From Pandoraea fibrosis (GTDB lineage: Bacteria; Pseudomonadota; Gammaproteobacteria; Burkholderiales; Burkholderiaceae): 64,000 nt of DNA. A program made the position numbers and the translations under genes. Shown here in pieces: positions 25,827 to 34,307 of the stretch (within the stretch, counting starts at the first letter, position 1; each line of letters begins with the position of its first letter). The stretch covers positions 2,294,001 to 2,358,000 of the forward strand of contig NZ_CP047385.1 in assembly GCF_000807775.2 (NCBI RefSeq). The letters run 5' to 3'. Below the pieces are notes generated by a model that worked only from the letters and a program-made list of their open reading frames with translations, searched no databases and had not been told where the DNA came from.

Positions 25827-27140
25827 ATGTCTTCTCCTGGCTACTCGACGTTGCCGACCGACGCGTTGCCGTCGTTGGCGAACCCTGCGCCGTCCGGGGC
25901 AGTGCTGCCGCTGCCACGGGCCGATGGTCCGGCACGTCTCGCACAACTGGACGTCTTGCTCCCCCCCATCACGCGCACGCTTGCCCAGAGCGCGGCGGCG
26001 CTCGATCGCGCCGCCCGCTTCCCGTTCGAAAACTTCGCGCTATTGCATCGCCACGGGCTGATCGCGGAGATCGTGCCGCGCGCACAGGGCGGCGGCGGTG
26101 GCGGACTGGTGGCGGCGCGTCGTATCGTAGGCGCCGTTGCGGCGGGCGAATCGGCCACAGCGCTCGTGCTGACGATGACCTACCTCCAGCACCGTTCCCT
26201 GGTGCGCACGAGCACGCATTGGCCCGAAGCTCAGCGGCGTGCGGTGTTCGAGAGTGCCGTGCGCGACGGGGCGCTGATCAACGCGCTGCGCGTCGAGCCC
26301 GATCTGGGCACGCCTGCCCGGGGTGGTTTGCCGTCGACCATTGCACGTCGCACCGAAACTGGCTGGCGATTGTCTGGCAGAAAACTCTATTGCACCGGCA
26401 TTCCGGCGCTGCGCTGGCTCTGCGTATGGGCGCGAACCGACGAACCCGAGCCGCGCATCGGCATATTTTTGGTGCCTCGCCCCGAGGGTTCGCAGGCGTC
26501 GCCGGATCGACCGGGCATCCGTGTCATTCCAAACTGGGATCACCTGGGACTGCGCGCGTCCGGCAGTCACGAGGTCGTTCTCGAGGACATCGATCTGCCG
26601 TTCGGCAATGCGGTCGACATTCGTCTGCCGCACGAGTGGGCGCCAGCGGGTATCGGTCAGCGCGATAACGACGCCCATATCGAACAACAGGCGTGGATGA
26701 GCGTCTTGCTCGGCACGTTGTACGACGCGCTCGCGCGTGCGGGCGTCGACTGGCTCGTGACGTTTCTGAACACGCGTGTGCCGGGCAATCTCGGCGCGTC
26801 GCTCGCGACGGTGCCGCGCGTTCAGGAGACGGTGGGCGAAATGGCGGCGTTGCTGCACGTCAACCAACGATTGCTCGATCTGGCGGCCGCGTCGGCGGAC
26901 GGTGGCGAACCAGATGACGACATCGCCAGCGGTGCGCTAAAGTTCACGGTAACGGGCAATGCCATTCGGGTTCTCGAACTCGCTTTGCAGCTCTCGGGCA
27001 ATCACGGGCTTTCACGCAACAATCCGCTTGAGCGTTACCACCGCGACGTGCTGTGCAGCCGCATTCACACGCCGCAAAACGACACCATTCTGGGCGCTGC
27101 CGGCCGGCGAGCGCTCGCTGCTTTCCGGGAATCCGTATGA
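25827..27140 (+). CDS. Acyl-CoA dehydrogenase-like flavoprotein (SfnB/DszC type)
   Basis: A 437-residue protein of the acyl-CoA dehydrogenase fold: N-terminal helical domain with FPFENFALLHRHGLIAEIVP, central beta domain with GWRLSGRKLYCTG and LGLRASGSHEVVLEDIDLP, then the C-terminal helical domain. Members found in sulfur-starvation clusters (SfnB, DszC-like) act as flavin-dependent oxygenases or oxidoreductases on organosulfur compounds. It is divergent from the SsuD operon and overlaps the next gene by ATGA. The start at 25827 has no strong ribosome site, so up to 30 more N-terminal residues are possible. Confidence 0.82.
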   Translation: MSSPGYSTLPTDALPSLANPAPSGAVLPLPRADGPARLAQLDVLLPPITRTLAQSAAALDRAARFPFENFALLHRHGLIAEIVPRAQGGGGGGLVAARRIVGAVAAGESATALVLTMTYLQHRSLVRTSTHWPEAQRRAVFESAVRDGALINALRVEPDLGTPARGGLPSTIARRTETGWRLSGRKLYCTGIPALRWLCVWARTDEPEPRIGIFLVPRPEGSQASPDRPGIRVIPNWDHLGLRASGSHEVVLEDIDLPFGNAVDIRLPHEWAPAGIGQRDNDAHIEQQAWMSVLLGTLYDALARAGVDWLVTFLNTRVPGNLGASLATVPRVQETVGEMAALLHVNQRLLDLAAASADGGEPDDDIASGALKFTVTGNAIRVLELALQLSGNHGLSRNNPLERYHRDVLCSRIHTPQNDTILGAAGRRALAAFRESV

Positions 27141-27784
27141 CCGCAGGTTTGCATGGCATCGCGCTTTCCAGCGATTTGCCCGAACACGATTACGATGCGC
27201 TCGATCCGTTGCGCAACTTCGTTGCCGCGTTTTCGCGACTATTGGAGCGTCGTCCGCACGAGACCACATTGCTCGAAGAAGGGGCTGGGCTGCTTGCCCA
27301 GTTGGTCGCCCGGGACGATTGGCTGCCCGAGGCGTTTGCGATACCGCATCCCGAGCACTATCAGCAGTACCTTTTGCATTGCGATTCGGCGCAGCGCTTT
27401 TCCATCGTGAGTTTCGTGTGGGGGCCGGGCCAGCGCACACCGATCCACGATCACACCGTGTGGGGCCTGATCGGCATGCTGCGCGGTGCGGAGGATTCGC
27501 AGCCTTACGTGCTCGACGCGAAGGGGATACCGATCATCGCGGGCGAGCCGGTGCGACTGTCACCGGGCGACGTCGAGGTGCTTTCGCCGCGGCTGGGGGA
27601 TATCCACCGCGTGACCAACGCCTATGCCGATCGCGTGTCGGTCAGTATTCACGTGTATGGCGCAAACATTGGTGCGGTGCATCGCAGCGTATTTACCGAA
27701 GTGGGGGAGCGCAAAGGCTTCGTCTCTGGCTATGCCAATGCGCAGTTGCCGAATCCGTGGGGCAGAGCGGCCCAGCGCGTCTGA
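27137..27784 (+). CDS. Cysteine dioxygenase-like cupin
   Basis: Non-heme iron dioxygenase of 215 residues. The three His ligands of the cysteine dioxygenase family are visible: His104 and His106 in TPIHDHTVWG, and His157 in GDIHRV. The second cupin motif VLSPRLGDIHRVTNA is intact. The substrate could be cysteine or a 3-mercapto-acid, oxidised to a sulfinate. It starts within the stop of the flavoprotein (ATGA overlap), so the two are translated together. Fits recovery of sulfur from thiols next to a rhodanese. Confidence 0.88.
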   Translation: MTAGLHGIALSSDLPEHDYDALDPLRNFVAAFSRLLERRPHETTLLEEGAGLLAQLVARDDWLPEAFAIPHPEHYQQYLLHCDSAQRFSIVSFVWGPGQRTPIHDHTVWGLIGMLRGAEDSQPYVLDAKGIPIIAGEPVRLSPGDVEVLSPRLGDIHRVTNAYADRVSVSIHVYGANIGAVHRSVFTEVGERKGFVSGYANAQLPNPWGRAAQRV

Positions 27785-27954
27785 GACGTCCGACACCTCG
27801 CAAGCCGCGTTGCGCATGCCGCAGCGCACCACGTCGTGCGGTGCACGGGAGACAGCGCCTTCTGCCACAATGGCCGTCTGCCTGTGCAGACGGGCCAGCC
27901 CGCCACGCCGCCACCCGATACCGAAGCTACGTTTGACGAATTCAAGGAATTATC

Positions 27955-29613
27955 GTGTCCGCTCATTCGACCGACGCGCCGTCGCAAACGGCAGATCAGG
28001 CGCCTGCCGCCACTGACGTCACCTTCCCCGAACTGCGTTTTGCCGACGTGCGTGCCGCATTGCTCGCACGTGAGGAAATCGCACTGCTCGACGTTCGCGA
28101 AGAAGATCCGTTTGCGCAAGCTCACCCGTTGTGGGCGGCCAATCTTCCGCTCTCGCGGGTGGAAATCGACGCGTGGGCGCGTATTCCGCGACGCGACACG
28201 CGCATCGTCGTGTACGGCGAGCATGACGGTCGCGATCTTGCGCCGCTTGCCGCCGCTGTGTTGCGCAAACTGGGTTATACCGACGTCAACCTGCTGGCGG
28301 GTGGCCTCGACGGCTGGATCTCGGCGGGCGGTGAAATCTTTCGCGACGTCAACGTGCCGAGCAAAGCCTTTGGCGAGTGGGTCGAGGGATTGCGTCATAC
28401 ACCTTCGCTCTCGGCACAGGAAGTGCAGGCGTTGCTCGATGCGGACGCCGATGTCGTGGTCGTCGACGCGCGTCGCTTCGACGAATACCAGACCATGAAC
28501 ATTCCCGGCTCGACCAGCGTGCCCGGTGCCGAACTGGTGCTGCGCGTGCGCGAACTGGCGCCGGACCCGGCCACGCGCGTGATCGTCAACTGTGCGGGAC
28601 GCACGCGCAGCATCATCGGCACGCAATCGCTCGTCAATGCCGGTTTGCCGAATCCGGTGGCGGCCTTGCGCAACGGCACCATCGGCTGGACGCTGGCGGG
28701 ACAGACACTCGAGCGCGGGGCCGATCGCCGTCACCCGGCAACCGTGCGCGAAGCGACGCTGGCTGTGGCGCGCGAAGGGGCGAGAGCCGTGGCCGACCGT
28801 GCGGGTGTGCGGCGTATCGCGTTGGCCGACGTACCGTCGCTGAACGCGCCGGGGCGCACCGTGTACCGTTTCGACGTGCGCACGCCGGAAGAGTATGCGG
28901 CGGGGCACCTACCCGACTTCGCGAGCGCGCCGGGCGGCCAGTTGGTGCAGGAGACCGATCATCAGGCGCCGGTGCGCGGCGCGTGGCTCGTGCTGGCCGA
29001 TGACGACGGCGTGCGAGCCGATATGACCGGCTCGTGGCTTGCGCAGATGGGCTGGACGGTGTACGTGGTCGAGCCGCATCGGGCCGAGGCGCGCAGTGCG
29101 CAGGGCGGATGGCCATTGCACGCGCCGAGCGCGCCTGACGTGGCGAGCGTTTCGCCGGCGTTGCTGGCGCGATGGCTCGACGAGGGGCAGCCGGGGCAAG
29201 TCGCGGTGCTCGACTTCACATCGGGCGTGAATTACGTCAAACGTCACATCCCGGGAGCGTGGTTCGTCATTCGCGCGCGGTTGGCCGAGGCGCTGCGCAA
29301 GATCGGGCCAGCGCAGCGTTACGTGCTGACCTGTGGTTCGAGCTTGCTCGCGCGTTTTGCGGCGGCCGATCTGCGACGTCTGACCGATGCCGAGATCGTG
29401 GTGCTCGATGGCGGAACGCAGGCCTGGATCAACGCCGGATTCCCGTTGGAGTCGGGAGAAACACGTCTGGCCAGTGCGCGCGACGATCGCTATCGCCGCC
29501 CTTACGAAGGCACCGATAACGCGGCGGCGGCCATGCAGGCCTACCTCGATTGGGAGTTCGGGCTGGTGGATCAACTGCACCGAGATGGTACGCACCACTT
29601 TCAGGTGGTGTGA
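27955..29613 (+). CDS. Multi-domain rhodanese-related sulfurtransferase
   Basis: A 552-residue cytoplasmic protein of four rhodanese modules (about 25-130, 150-255, 285-390 and 395-510). Module 2 has the intact persulfide loop CAGRTRS with Cys213; module 4 has CGSSLLAR with Cys460. Modules 1 (VVYGEHDGRD) and 3 (VLADDDGVRA) lack the cysteine and are probably structural or regulatory. It would move sulfane sulfur from a persulfide or thiosulfate to an acceptor. Start is GTG at 27955 with AAGGAA 7 bases upstream. It follows the cupin gene after 170 bases and probably shares its regulation. Confidence 0.88.
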   Translation: MSAHSTDAPSQTADQAPAATDVTFPELRFADVRAALLAREEIALLDVREEDPFAQAHPLWAANLPLSRVEIDAWARIPRRDTRIVVYGEHDGRDLAPLAAAVLRKLGYTDVNLLAGGLDGWISAGGEIFRDVNVPSKAFGEWVEGLRHTPSLSAQEVQALLDADADVVVVDARRFDEYQTMNIPGSTSVPGAELVLRVRELAPDPATRVIVNCAGRTRSIIGTQSLVNAGLPNPVAALRNGTIGWTLAGQTLERGADRRHPATVREATLAVAREGARAVADRAGVRRIALADVPSLNAPGRTVYRFDVRTPEEYAAGHLPDFASAPGGQLVQETDHQAPVRGAWLVLADDDGVRADMTGSWLAQMGWTVYVVEPHRAEARSAQGGWPLHAPSAPDVASVSPALLARWLDEGQPGQVAVLDFTSGVNYVKRHIPGAWFVIRARLAEALRKIGPAQRYVLTCGSSLLARFAAADLRRLTDAEIVVLDGGTQAWINAGFPLESGETRLASARDDRYRRPYEGTDNAAAAMQAYLDWEFGLVDQLHRDGTHHFQVV

Positions 29614-29796
29614 CGCGCCTCACCAGGCAAGCGCAAGCGAGGGAGATGGCTGGGCGGCGCGAGTCGTGTTTGCGCCGCCGTTTTCGCGGGCAGACGTGGC
29701 ATACTCCCGAACTTCTGGCGTGCTCGCCTGACTCGCGGATGTGAACCTGTTCACCGAGATGCGGGGGGCGGCGGCCGACCTGCTTTCGATTCGATC

Positions 29797-30927
29797 ATGC
29801 CACTGCAGCGCTTCATTGCCCGCCGACTGGGGGCCCTCACCGAGCCGAGCACCCGCATTCCCTACGCCTGGGTGTATCACGAGCCCGACGTCTTCATGCA
29901 ACGCACGTCGTCGCTGAGCGTTGCCAAAAAATACCTGCACCGTCGTTTGCGTCTCGCTATTAGCGGGCAGTCGAATCGTGAAGTCCGTCATGTGGCGCCG
30001 AACGCGCGCGTGTTGTGGATCTATGGCGGCAAGGCGTCCGTGGGCGATGCAGTGATGGACATGTCGGGCCGGGCGCTCTTGCGCGGGCGCGAAGGGCCGG
30101 TCGATCTGTTGATCACCCCGGGGCTCAAAGCCGTGTTCGAGGGCGACGACATCTTCCGCCACATTCACGACGATCCTGCGAGTGTGAATCCGGGCGATTA
30201 CGACGTTGTCGTATTGCAGGAATTCAACTATCCGACGCTGCGGCTCAAGCGCAAATTTTTCCCGTCGTTGCCGTTTGCCTGCCTGTTCCGCTTCTTCCAC
30301 GGACCGGATCGTAACCAGACGCAATTCAGCCTTGCGGCGGTCAACGACATCTTCTCGCTGGGGTTGGCGTCAGACGAACTGTTCGCCCGTGCAAAGCCGT
30401 ATCTGCGAGGCGAGTCCGAGGTGCCGGCGGCCATTGCGCAGCAATTGCCGCCGGGGCCGTTCCTCGTACTGGCGATGGGGGGCGTCGAGCCGCGCCGCAC
30501 GTATGCGCACTGGCGCGAATTCCTGCAGGCCTACGACATTGCATACCAGCCGGGGATGCCGGCGGGCATTGTGTTGTTGGGATCTGGCAATGGTGCGGAG
30601 GCGGCGAAAGCGTTGATGGCGGGGACATTCGTCAACCTGCGTCTGGTGTCGTTCGTCGGCCAGTTGACGTTGCGCGATGCGAAGCGAGTGATTGCGAACG
30701 CCTCGCTTTTCGTGGGTGCCGATGGTGGCTTGATGCATGTGGCGCACACCACGCCGACACCGAGCGTGACGCTCTTCGCGAAGGCCGAGCCCCCTTATTT
30801 GCGGCTGACGCCGCAGTGCCAATCGACGCCGTTGCAGACCGACTCCGATGTGAGTGCGGTCGATCCGACGGAATTGGCCGAGACGGTCATTACCACCTTG
30901 GCATCGACGCCCCCGCGCCTGGGCTAA
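29797..30927 (+). CDS. Glycosyltransferase family 9-like protein
   Basis: A 376-residue protein with two-domain GT-B character resembling ADP-heptose transferases. The N-terminal half has SVGDAVMDMSGRALLRGREG followed by LLITPGLKAVFEG. The C-terminal half carries the GT9 nucleotide-binding region SFVGQLTLRDAKRVIANASLFVGADGGLMHVAHTTPTPSVTLF. It may add a sugar to lipopolysaccharide at the inner face of the cytoplasmic membrane. It is isolated from any LPS cluster. Similarity to the family is moderate, so the donor sugar is not predicted. Confidence 0.78.
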   Translation: MPLQRFIARRLGALTEPSTRIPYAWVYHEPDVFMQRTSSLSVAKKYLHRRLRLAISGQSNREVRHVAPNARVLWIYGGKASVGDAVMDMSGRALLRGREGPVDLLITPGLKAVFEGDDIFRHIHDDPASVNPGDYDVVVLQEFNYPTLRLKRKFFPSLPFACLFRFFHGPDRNQTQFSLAAVNDIFSLGLASDELFARAKPYLRGESEVPAAIAQQLPPGPFLVLAMGGVEPRRTYAHWREFLQAYDIAYQPGMPAGIVLLGSGNGAEAAKALMAGTFVNLRLVSFVGQLTLRDAKRVIANASLFVGADGGLMHVAHTTPTPSVTLFAKAEPPYLRLTPQCQSTPLQTDSDVSAVDPTELAETVITTLASTPPRLG

Positions 30928-31053
30928 GGTGTAGTCAGCGGCACATCACTTTCGCCACCGGCGGGTTGCCGGTGCGCTTCCGGCCGCCATGCGTCAGGCG
31001 TGGCCAAACGAAAATCATCGAACGTTGACGGGTTCCAGATCAGCGGGCGCCGA

Positions 31054-31434
31054 TCACTTCTGGTTGGCTTTGATCGCGGCACGGATGAGTGCGGTGAGGG
31101 CTTTTTCGTTGATGGCGTCGCCGAGATGAAAATCGATGGCGCGGCGGGTATTCCCGTCGAGGCTGGCATTGAACAGGTGAGCGGGATCGGGAAGCGAGGC
31201 GCCTTTGGGGAACGTGAGTTTCACGGCGGCCTTATAGGATTCGCCGGTGCAGAGGATGCCGTTGCAGGACCAGACGGGGACCCGCCATTTCCATTCCTCG
31301 ACGATATCGGGGGAGGCGTGGTTAATGATGGTGCGGAGTTGGGCGAGGAGCGTGCCGCGCCAGTCATTGAGTTCGGCGATACGTTCGTCGATCAGCGCGG
31401 TGGCGTTGGGAGCATCGGGTGTGGCCTTCGTCAT
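31054..31434 (-). CDS. DUF1801 domain protein
   Basis: A 126-residue protein with the DUF1801/YdhG-like fold: EEWKWRVPVWSCNGILCTGESYKAAVKLTFPKGASL, then DFHLGDAINEKALTALIRAAI. Members bind small ligands or iron-related partners in some bacteria, but no general function is fixed. The start at 31434 has GGAGG about 9 bases upstream. It converges with the glycosyltransferase gene. Function not assigned. Confidence 0.85.
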   Translation of the reverse strand: MTKATPDAPNATALIDERIAELNDWRGTLLAQLRTIINHASPDIVEEWKWRVPVWSCNGILCTGESYKAAVKLTFPKGASLPDPAHLFNASLDGNTRRAIDFHLGDAINEKALTALIRAAIKANQK

Positions 31435-31533
31435 CGAGGGATACCTCCGGTGGGGGGAGTGGGCAGACACGAGGGAGCGTGAGTTGCCATTGTAGCGATG
31501 GGGGAGGATGACGCGTGAGGGGGCGGGGAAAGA

Positions 31534-31604
31534 GACGGACCGGGGCCCCTTTCTGAATCGAGTTGGGTTTATGTCTGAGAGGCGGAAAGGGGCCCCGGTC
31601 CGTC
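31534..31604. repeat. Long perfect inverted repeat with 20-bp arms
   Basis: The arm at 31534-31553 is the exact reverse complement of 31585-31604, with a 31-base spacer. Each arm holds GGGGCCCC, itself palindromic. The repeat lies in the 272-base gap between the DUF1801 start and the alcohol dehydrogenase stop. No T-run follows, so it is not an ordinary terminator. The remainder of the gap contains a run of short GGTCAnCAG-like repeats (about 31630-31680) and no gene. Confidence 0.8.
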
Positions 31605-31706
31605 GGAGAGGGGCTCCGGGGGTGTGCAGCAGGTCAACAGGTCAGCAGTACAGCGACGGGTCAGCCGATCAGCCGACCCGCCGTGCGGGGCAATAAGCCT
31701 GGCGAT

Positions 31707-32870
31707 TCAGAACGCGGCGCTATAGATCGCGAACGCATCCGCCTCGGTGACCTCACGAGGATTATTCACGAGCAGACGCGTCTGAAGCATGGCGTCGCTG
31801 GCCATACGGGCGATGTCTTCCTGCTTGACGCCGACTTCACGCAACGTGCGCGGAATCGCGGTATCGACGATCAACTGTTCGATGTGTTGAATCAGCGCGT
31901 CGGTTTTCGCCGCATCGCTGCCAGCGATCTTGGCGGGCAGAATCACATCGGCGAGTTCAGCGTAGAGCTTGCTGGCGGCGCTCGCATTGAAGCGCATGAC
32001 GTGCGAGAGCACGAGGGCGTTCGACAGGCCGTGAGCGACGTGGAAGATGCCACCGATCGGATAGGCGAGGGCGTGCACCGCGGCGACCGGCGAATTCGCG
32101 AAAGCTTGTCCGGCGAACATCGCGCCAACCAGCATGGCTTCGCGGGCTTCACGGTTGTTGCCGTCGTTGCAGGCGGGCAGCAGATTGCGCGAGAGCAATT
32201 CGAGGGCTTTCACGGCGAGCGTGTCTGAAATCGGATTCTTCAGATGCGCGGAGGTGTAGGCCTCGATGGCGTGAACCATCGCGTCGATGCCCGTGGCGGC
32301 CGTCGCGGCGCGCGGCAGGCCGAGCGTGAGTTCCGCGTCGAGAATCGCGAGATCGGCGTAAAGCTGCGGGGCGACGACGCCCATCTTCGTCGTCTCGCCG
32401 GTCGTCACGATCGACACCGCCGTGACTTCCGAACCGGTGCCGGCGGTCGTCGGCATCTGCACCAGCGGCAGGCGCGTGCCCGTCACCTTCTTGATGCCGT
32501 ACATCTCCTTGATCGACTGCGTGCCGGGAAGCAGCACGGCGAGCAACTTGGCCACGTCCATCGACGAGCCGCCGCCCAGACCCAGCACGATTTCCGCATC
32601 GGCCGCGCGAGCGCGTTCGGCCGCTTCCAGCACCACATGCTCGGGCGGATCGGCGATCACGTCGTCGATCACCGAGACTTGCCAGTCATGCTTCGCGAGG
32701 TCTGCCAACGCGGGGGCCAGCAAGCCGCTCTTGTGCAAAAAGCCGTCCGTCACCACGCACAGGCGTTTGCCCGTCGGATACTGCTCACGCAACAGCGCGC
32801 CCAGACGGCGTGCCGCACCAAATTCCACGACGACGGTCGGAACCGTCTGGAAACGAAAAGCGTTCATCAT
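31707..32870 (-). CDS. Iron-containing (group III) alcohol dehydrogenase
   Basis: NAD-dependent alcohol dehydrogenase of 387 residues. The NAD site GLGGGSSMDVAK and the following TTAGTGSEV are intact. Metal ligands lie in GIDAMVHAIEAYTS and in HALAYPIGGIFHVAHG. It is the last gene of a seven-gene operon with succinate-semialdehyde dehydrogenase and an ABC importer, so 4-hydroxybutyrate to succinate semialdehyde is the most economical reaction. A 1,n-diol or other primary alcohol is possible. Confidence 0.9.
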   Translation of the reverse strand: MMNAFRFQTVPTVVVEFGAARRLGALLREQYPTGKRLCVVTDGFLHKSGLLAPALADLAKHDWQVSVIDDVIADPPEHVVLEAAERARAADAEIVLGLGGGSSMDVAKLLAVLLPGTQSIKEMYGIKKVTGTRLPLVQMPTTAGTGSEVTAVSIVTTGETTKMGVVAPQLYADLAILDAELTLGLPRAATAATGIDAMVHAIEAYTSAHLKNPISDTLAVKALELLSRNLLPACNDGNNREAREAMLVGAMFAGQAFANSPVAAVHALAYPIGGIFHVAHGLSNALVLSHVMRFNASAASKLYAELADVILPAKIAGSDAAKTDALIQHIEQLIVDTAIPRTLREVGVKQEDIARMASDAMLQTRLLVNNPREVTEADAFAIYSAAF

Positions 32871-32891
32871 CGTTTTCCTCTTGAGACCTTC

Positions 32892-33539
32892 TCAGACTGC
32901 CGCGACCATCTGGCCGCGATCGATTCGGTAGACGTTATCGAGCACCGCGCCTGCGTGTTGCAAGTCTGCGCCCGACAGCACCACGGCGAGGCCGGCGCCG
33001 CGCATCTGGCCGATCACCTCGGCAATGCGCTTCGAGAGTGCCGGGGCCACGCCTTCGAACGGTTCGTCGAGCATCAGCAGACGCGAGCTGGTCATCAGCG
33101 CGCGTCCGACGGCCACCAGTTTCTGCTGGCCTCCCGACAATTGCAAGGCGCGGCGCGGTGCCCATTCACGGGCTTCCGGAATGATGCGGTAGACCTTGTC
33201 CAGACGTTCCTGCACGTCCTTCGCCTTGAGTGCCCACGCGGGCACGCACAGGTTCTCTTCCACCGTCATGTCCGGAATCAGACGGCGATCCTCGGGGGCG
33301 TAGCCGATGCCCAGCGACGTGCGCTCATGCGACGGCGCCTTCACCAGATCCACGCCGTCGAACGTCAGCGTGCCGCCGTTCGGCTTCACCAGCCCCATGA
33401 TCGCGCGCAGCGTCGTCGTCTTGCCCGCGCCGTTGCGCCCGATCAGACCGACGATCGCGCCCTTCGGCACCGAGAAGTGCACCCCGCGCAGAATGTCCGT
33501 TGCGCCGAAGCGCACATTCAGATTTCCGACTTCAAGCAT
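32892..33539 (-). CDS. livF: Branched-chain-type ABC importer ATPase (LivF)
   Basis: Short ATPase of 215 residues, slightly smaller than typical LivF (about 235). Walker A GRNGAGKTT, signature LSGGQQKLVAVGRAL, Walker B LLMLDEPFEGVAPAL. The switch region reads VLSGADLQHA where the usual catalytic His would be (commonly EQN or EH in this family), so it is atypical. The ATG overlaps the end of livG by 8 bases. It pairs with livG, livM, livH and the binding protein at 36347. Confidence 0.91.
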   Translation of the reverse strand: MLEVGNLNVRFGATDILRGVHFSVPKGAIVGLIGRNGAGKTTTLRAIMGLVKPNGGTLTFDGVDLVKAPSHERTSLGIGYAPEDRRLIPDMTVEENLCVPAWALKAKDVQERLDKVYRIIPEAREWAPRRALQLSGGQQKLVAVGRALMTSSRLLMLDEPFEGVAPALSKRIAEVIGQMRGAGLAVVLSGADLQHAGAVLDNVYRIDRGQMVAAV

Positions 33540-34296
33540 GGGCCACCTCGCCTGCCACATTTCCGGTAGCCGGCACCGCAGCCACCGTCTCGCCAATGAT
33601 CAACTCGCGCACCTGCGCGTCGGCCAGCACCACGTCGGCCGTGCCGTCTGCCAGAATGCGGCCGTCGCAAAACGCCAGCACCCGGTCGCTGTAACGGCGC
33701 ACGATTTCCATATCGTGCTCCACGAAAAGCACCGTAATGCCCAGGGCGCGCGCCGCATCCAGCACACGATTCATCACGTCGAACTTCTCTTCTGCGGCCA
33801 CGCCCGAGGTCGGCTCGTCCAGCAACAGCACTTCCGGCTTGCAGACCATCGCGAGTGCGATATCCAGCAACTTGCGAACGCCCTCGGGCAACGTGCCCGA
33901 AATCATGTCCGCAAACTCCAGCACGCCCAGACGCGCCAGACTCTCGTTCGCCAGGTCCGCCGACAAGCCCGAAATCGCCAGCGCGATCTCGATGTTCTCA
34001 CGCGCCGTCTGCGAGCCGAAAAGCTGCGGGATCTGGAACGACCGCGCAATGCCCAGACGCGTAATCTTGCGCGGCGCGAGTCCCGTGATGCGCTTGCCAC
34101 GGAACACGATCTCGCCGCGATCCGGTTTGATGTAGCCCGTGAGCATGTTCACGAACGTAGTCTTGCCCGCACCGTTCGTGCCGATCAACCCCACCACGCT
34201 TTGCGCGTCGATATTGACCGTAATGTCCTTCGCCGGCGTGACACTGCCGAACGTCTTGTACAGGCCAGTGGCCTCAATGATGTGTTTCGATGCCAT
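33532..34296 (-). CDS. livG: Branched-chain-type ABC importer ATPase (LivG)
   Basis: ATPase of 254 residues. Walker A GTNGAGKTT, LivG-type ARSFQIPQLFGSQTARENIE, signature LPEGVRKLLDIALAMV (the usual LSGG is replaced by LPEG), Walker B LLLDEPTSGVA, switch VEHDMEIV. The start at 34296 has AAGGGG 6 bases upstream; an alternative ATG at 34311 overlaps the permease stop by 4 bases. It is translationally coupled on both sides. Confidence 0.91.
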   Translation of the reverse strand: MASKHIIEATGLYKTFGSVTPAKDITVNIDAQSVVGLIGTNGAGKTTFVNMLTGYIKPDRGEIVFRGKRITGLAPRKITRLGIARSFQIPQLFGSQTARENIEIALAISGLSADLANESLARLGVLEFADMISGTLPEGVRKLLDIALAMVCKPEVLLLDEPTSGVAAEEKFDVMNRVLDAARALGITVLFVEHDMEIVRRYSDRVLAFCDGRILADGTADVVLADAQVRELIIGETVAAVPATGNVAGEVAHA

Positions 34297-34307
34297 CTCG
34301 TGCCCCT

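Noticed and set aside
30956..30974. Hairpin CACCGGC/GCCGGTG after the glycosyltransferase gene
   Set aside because: It is a stable stem but without a T-run, and too GC-typical to call a terminator with confidence.
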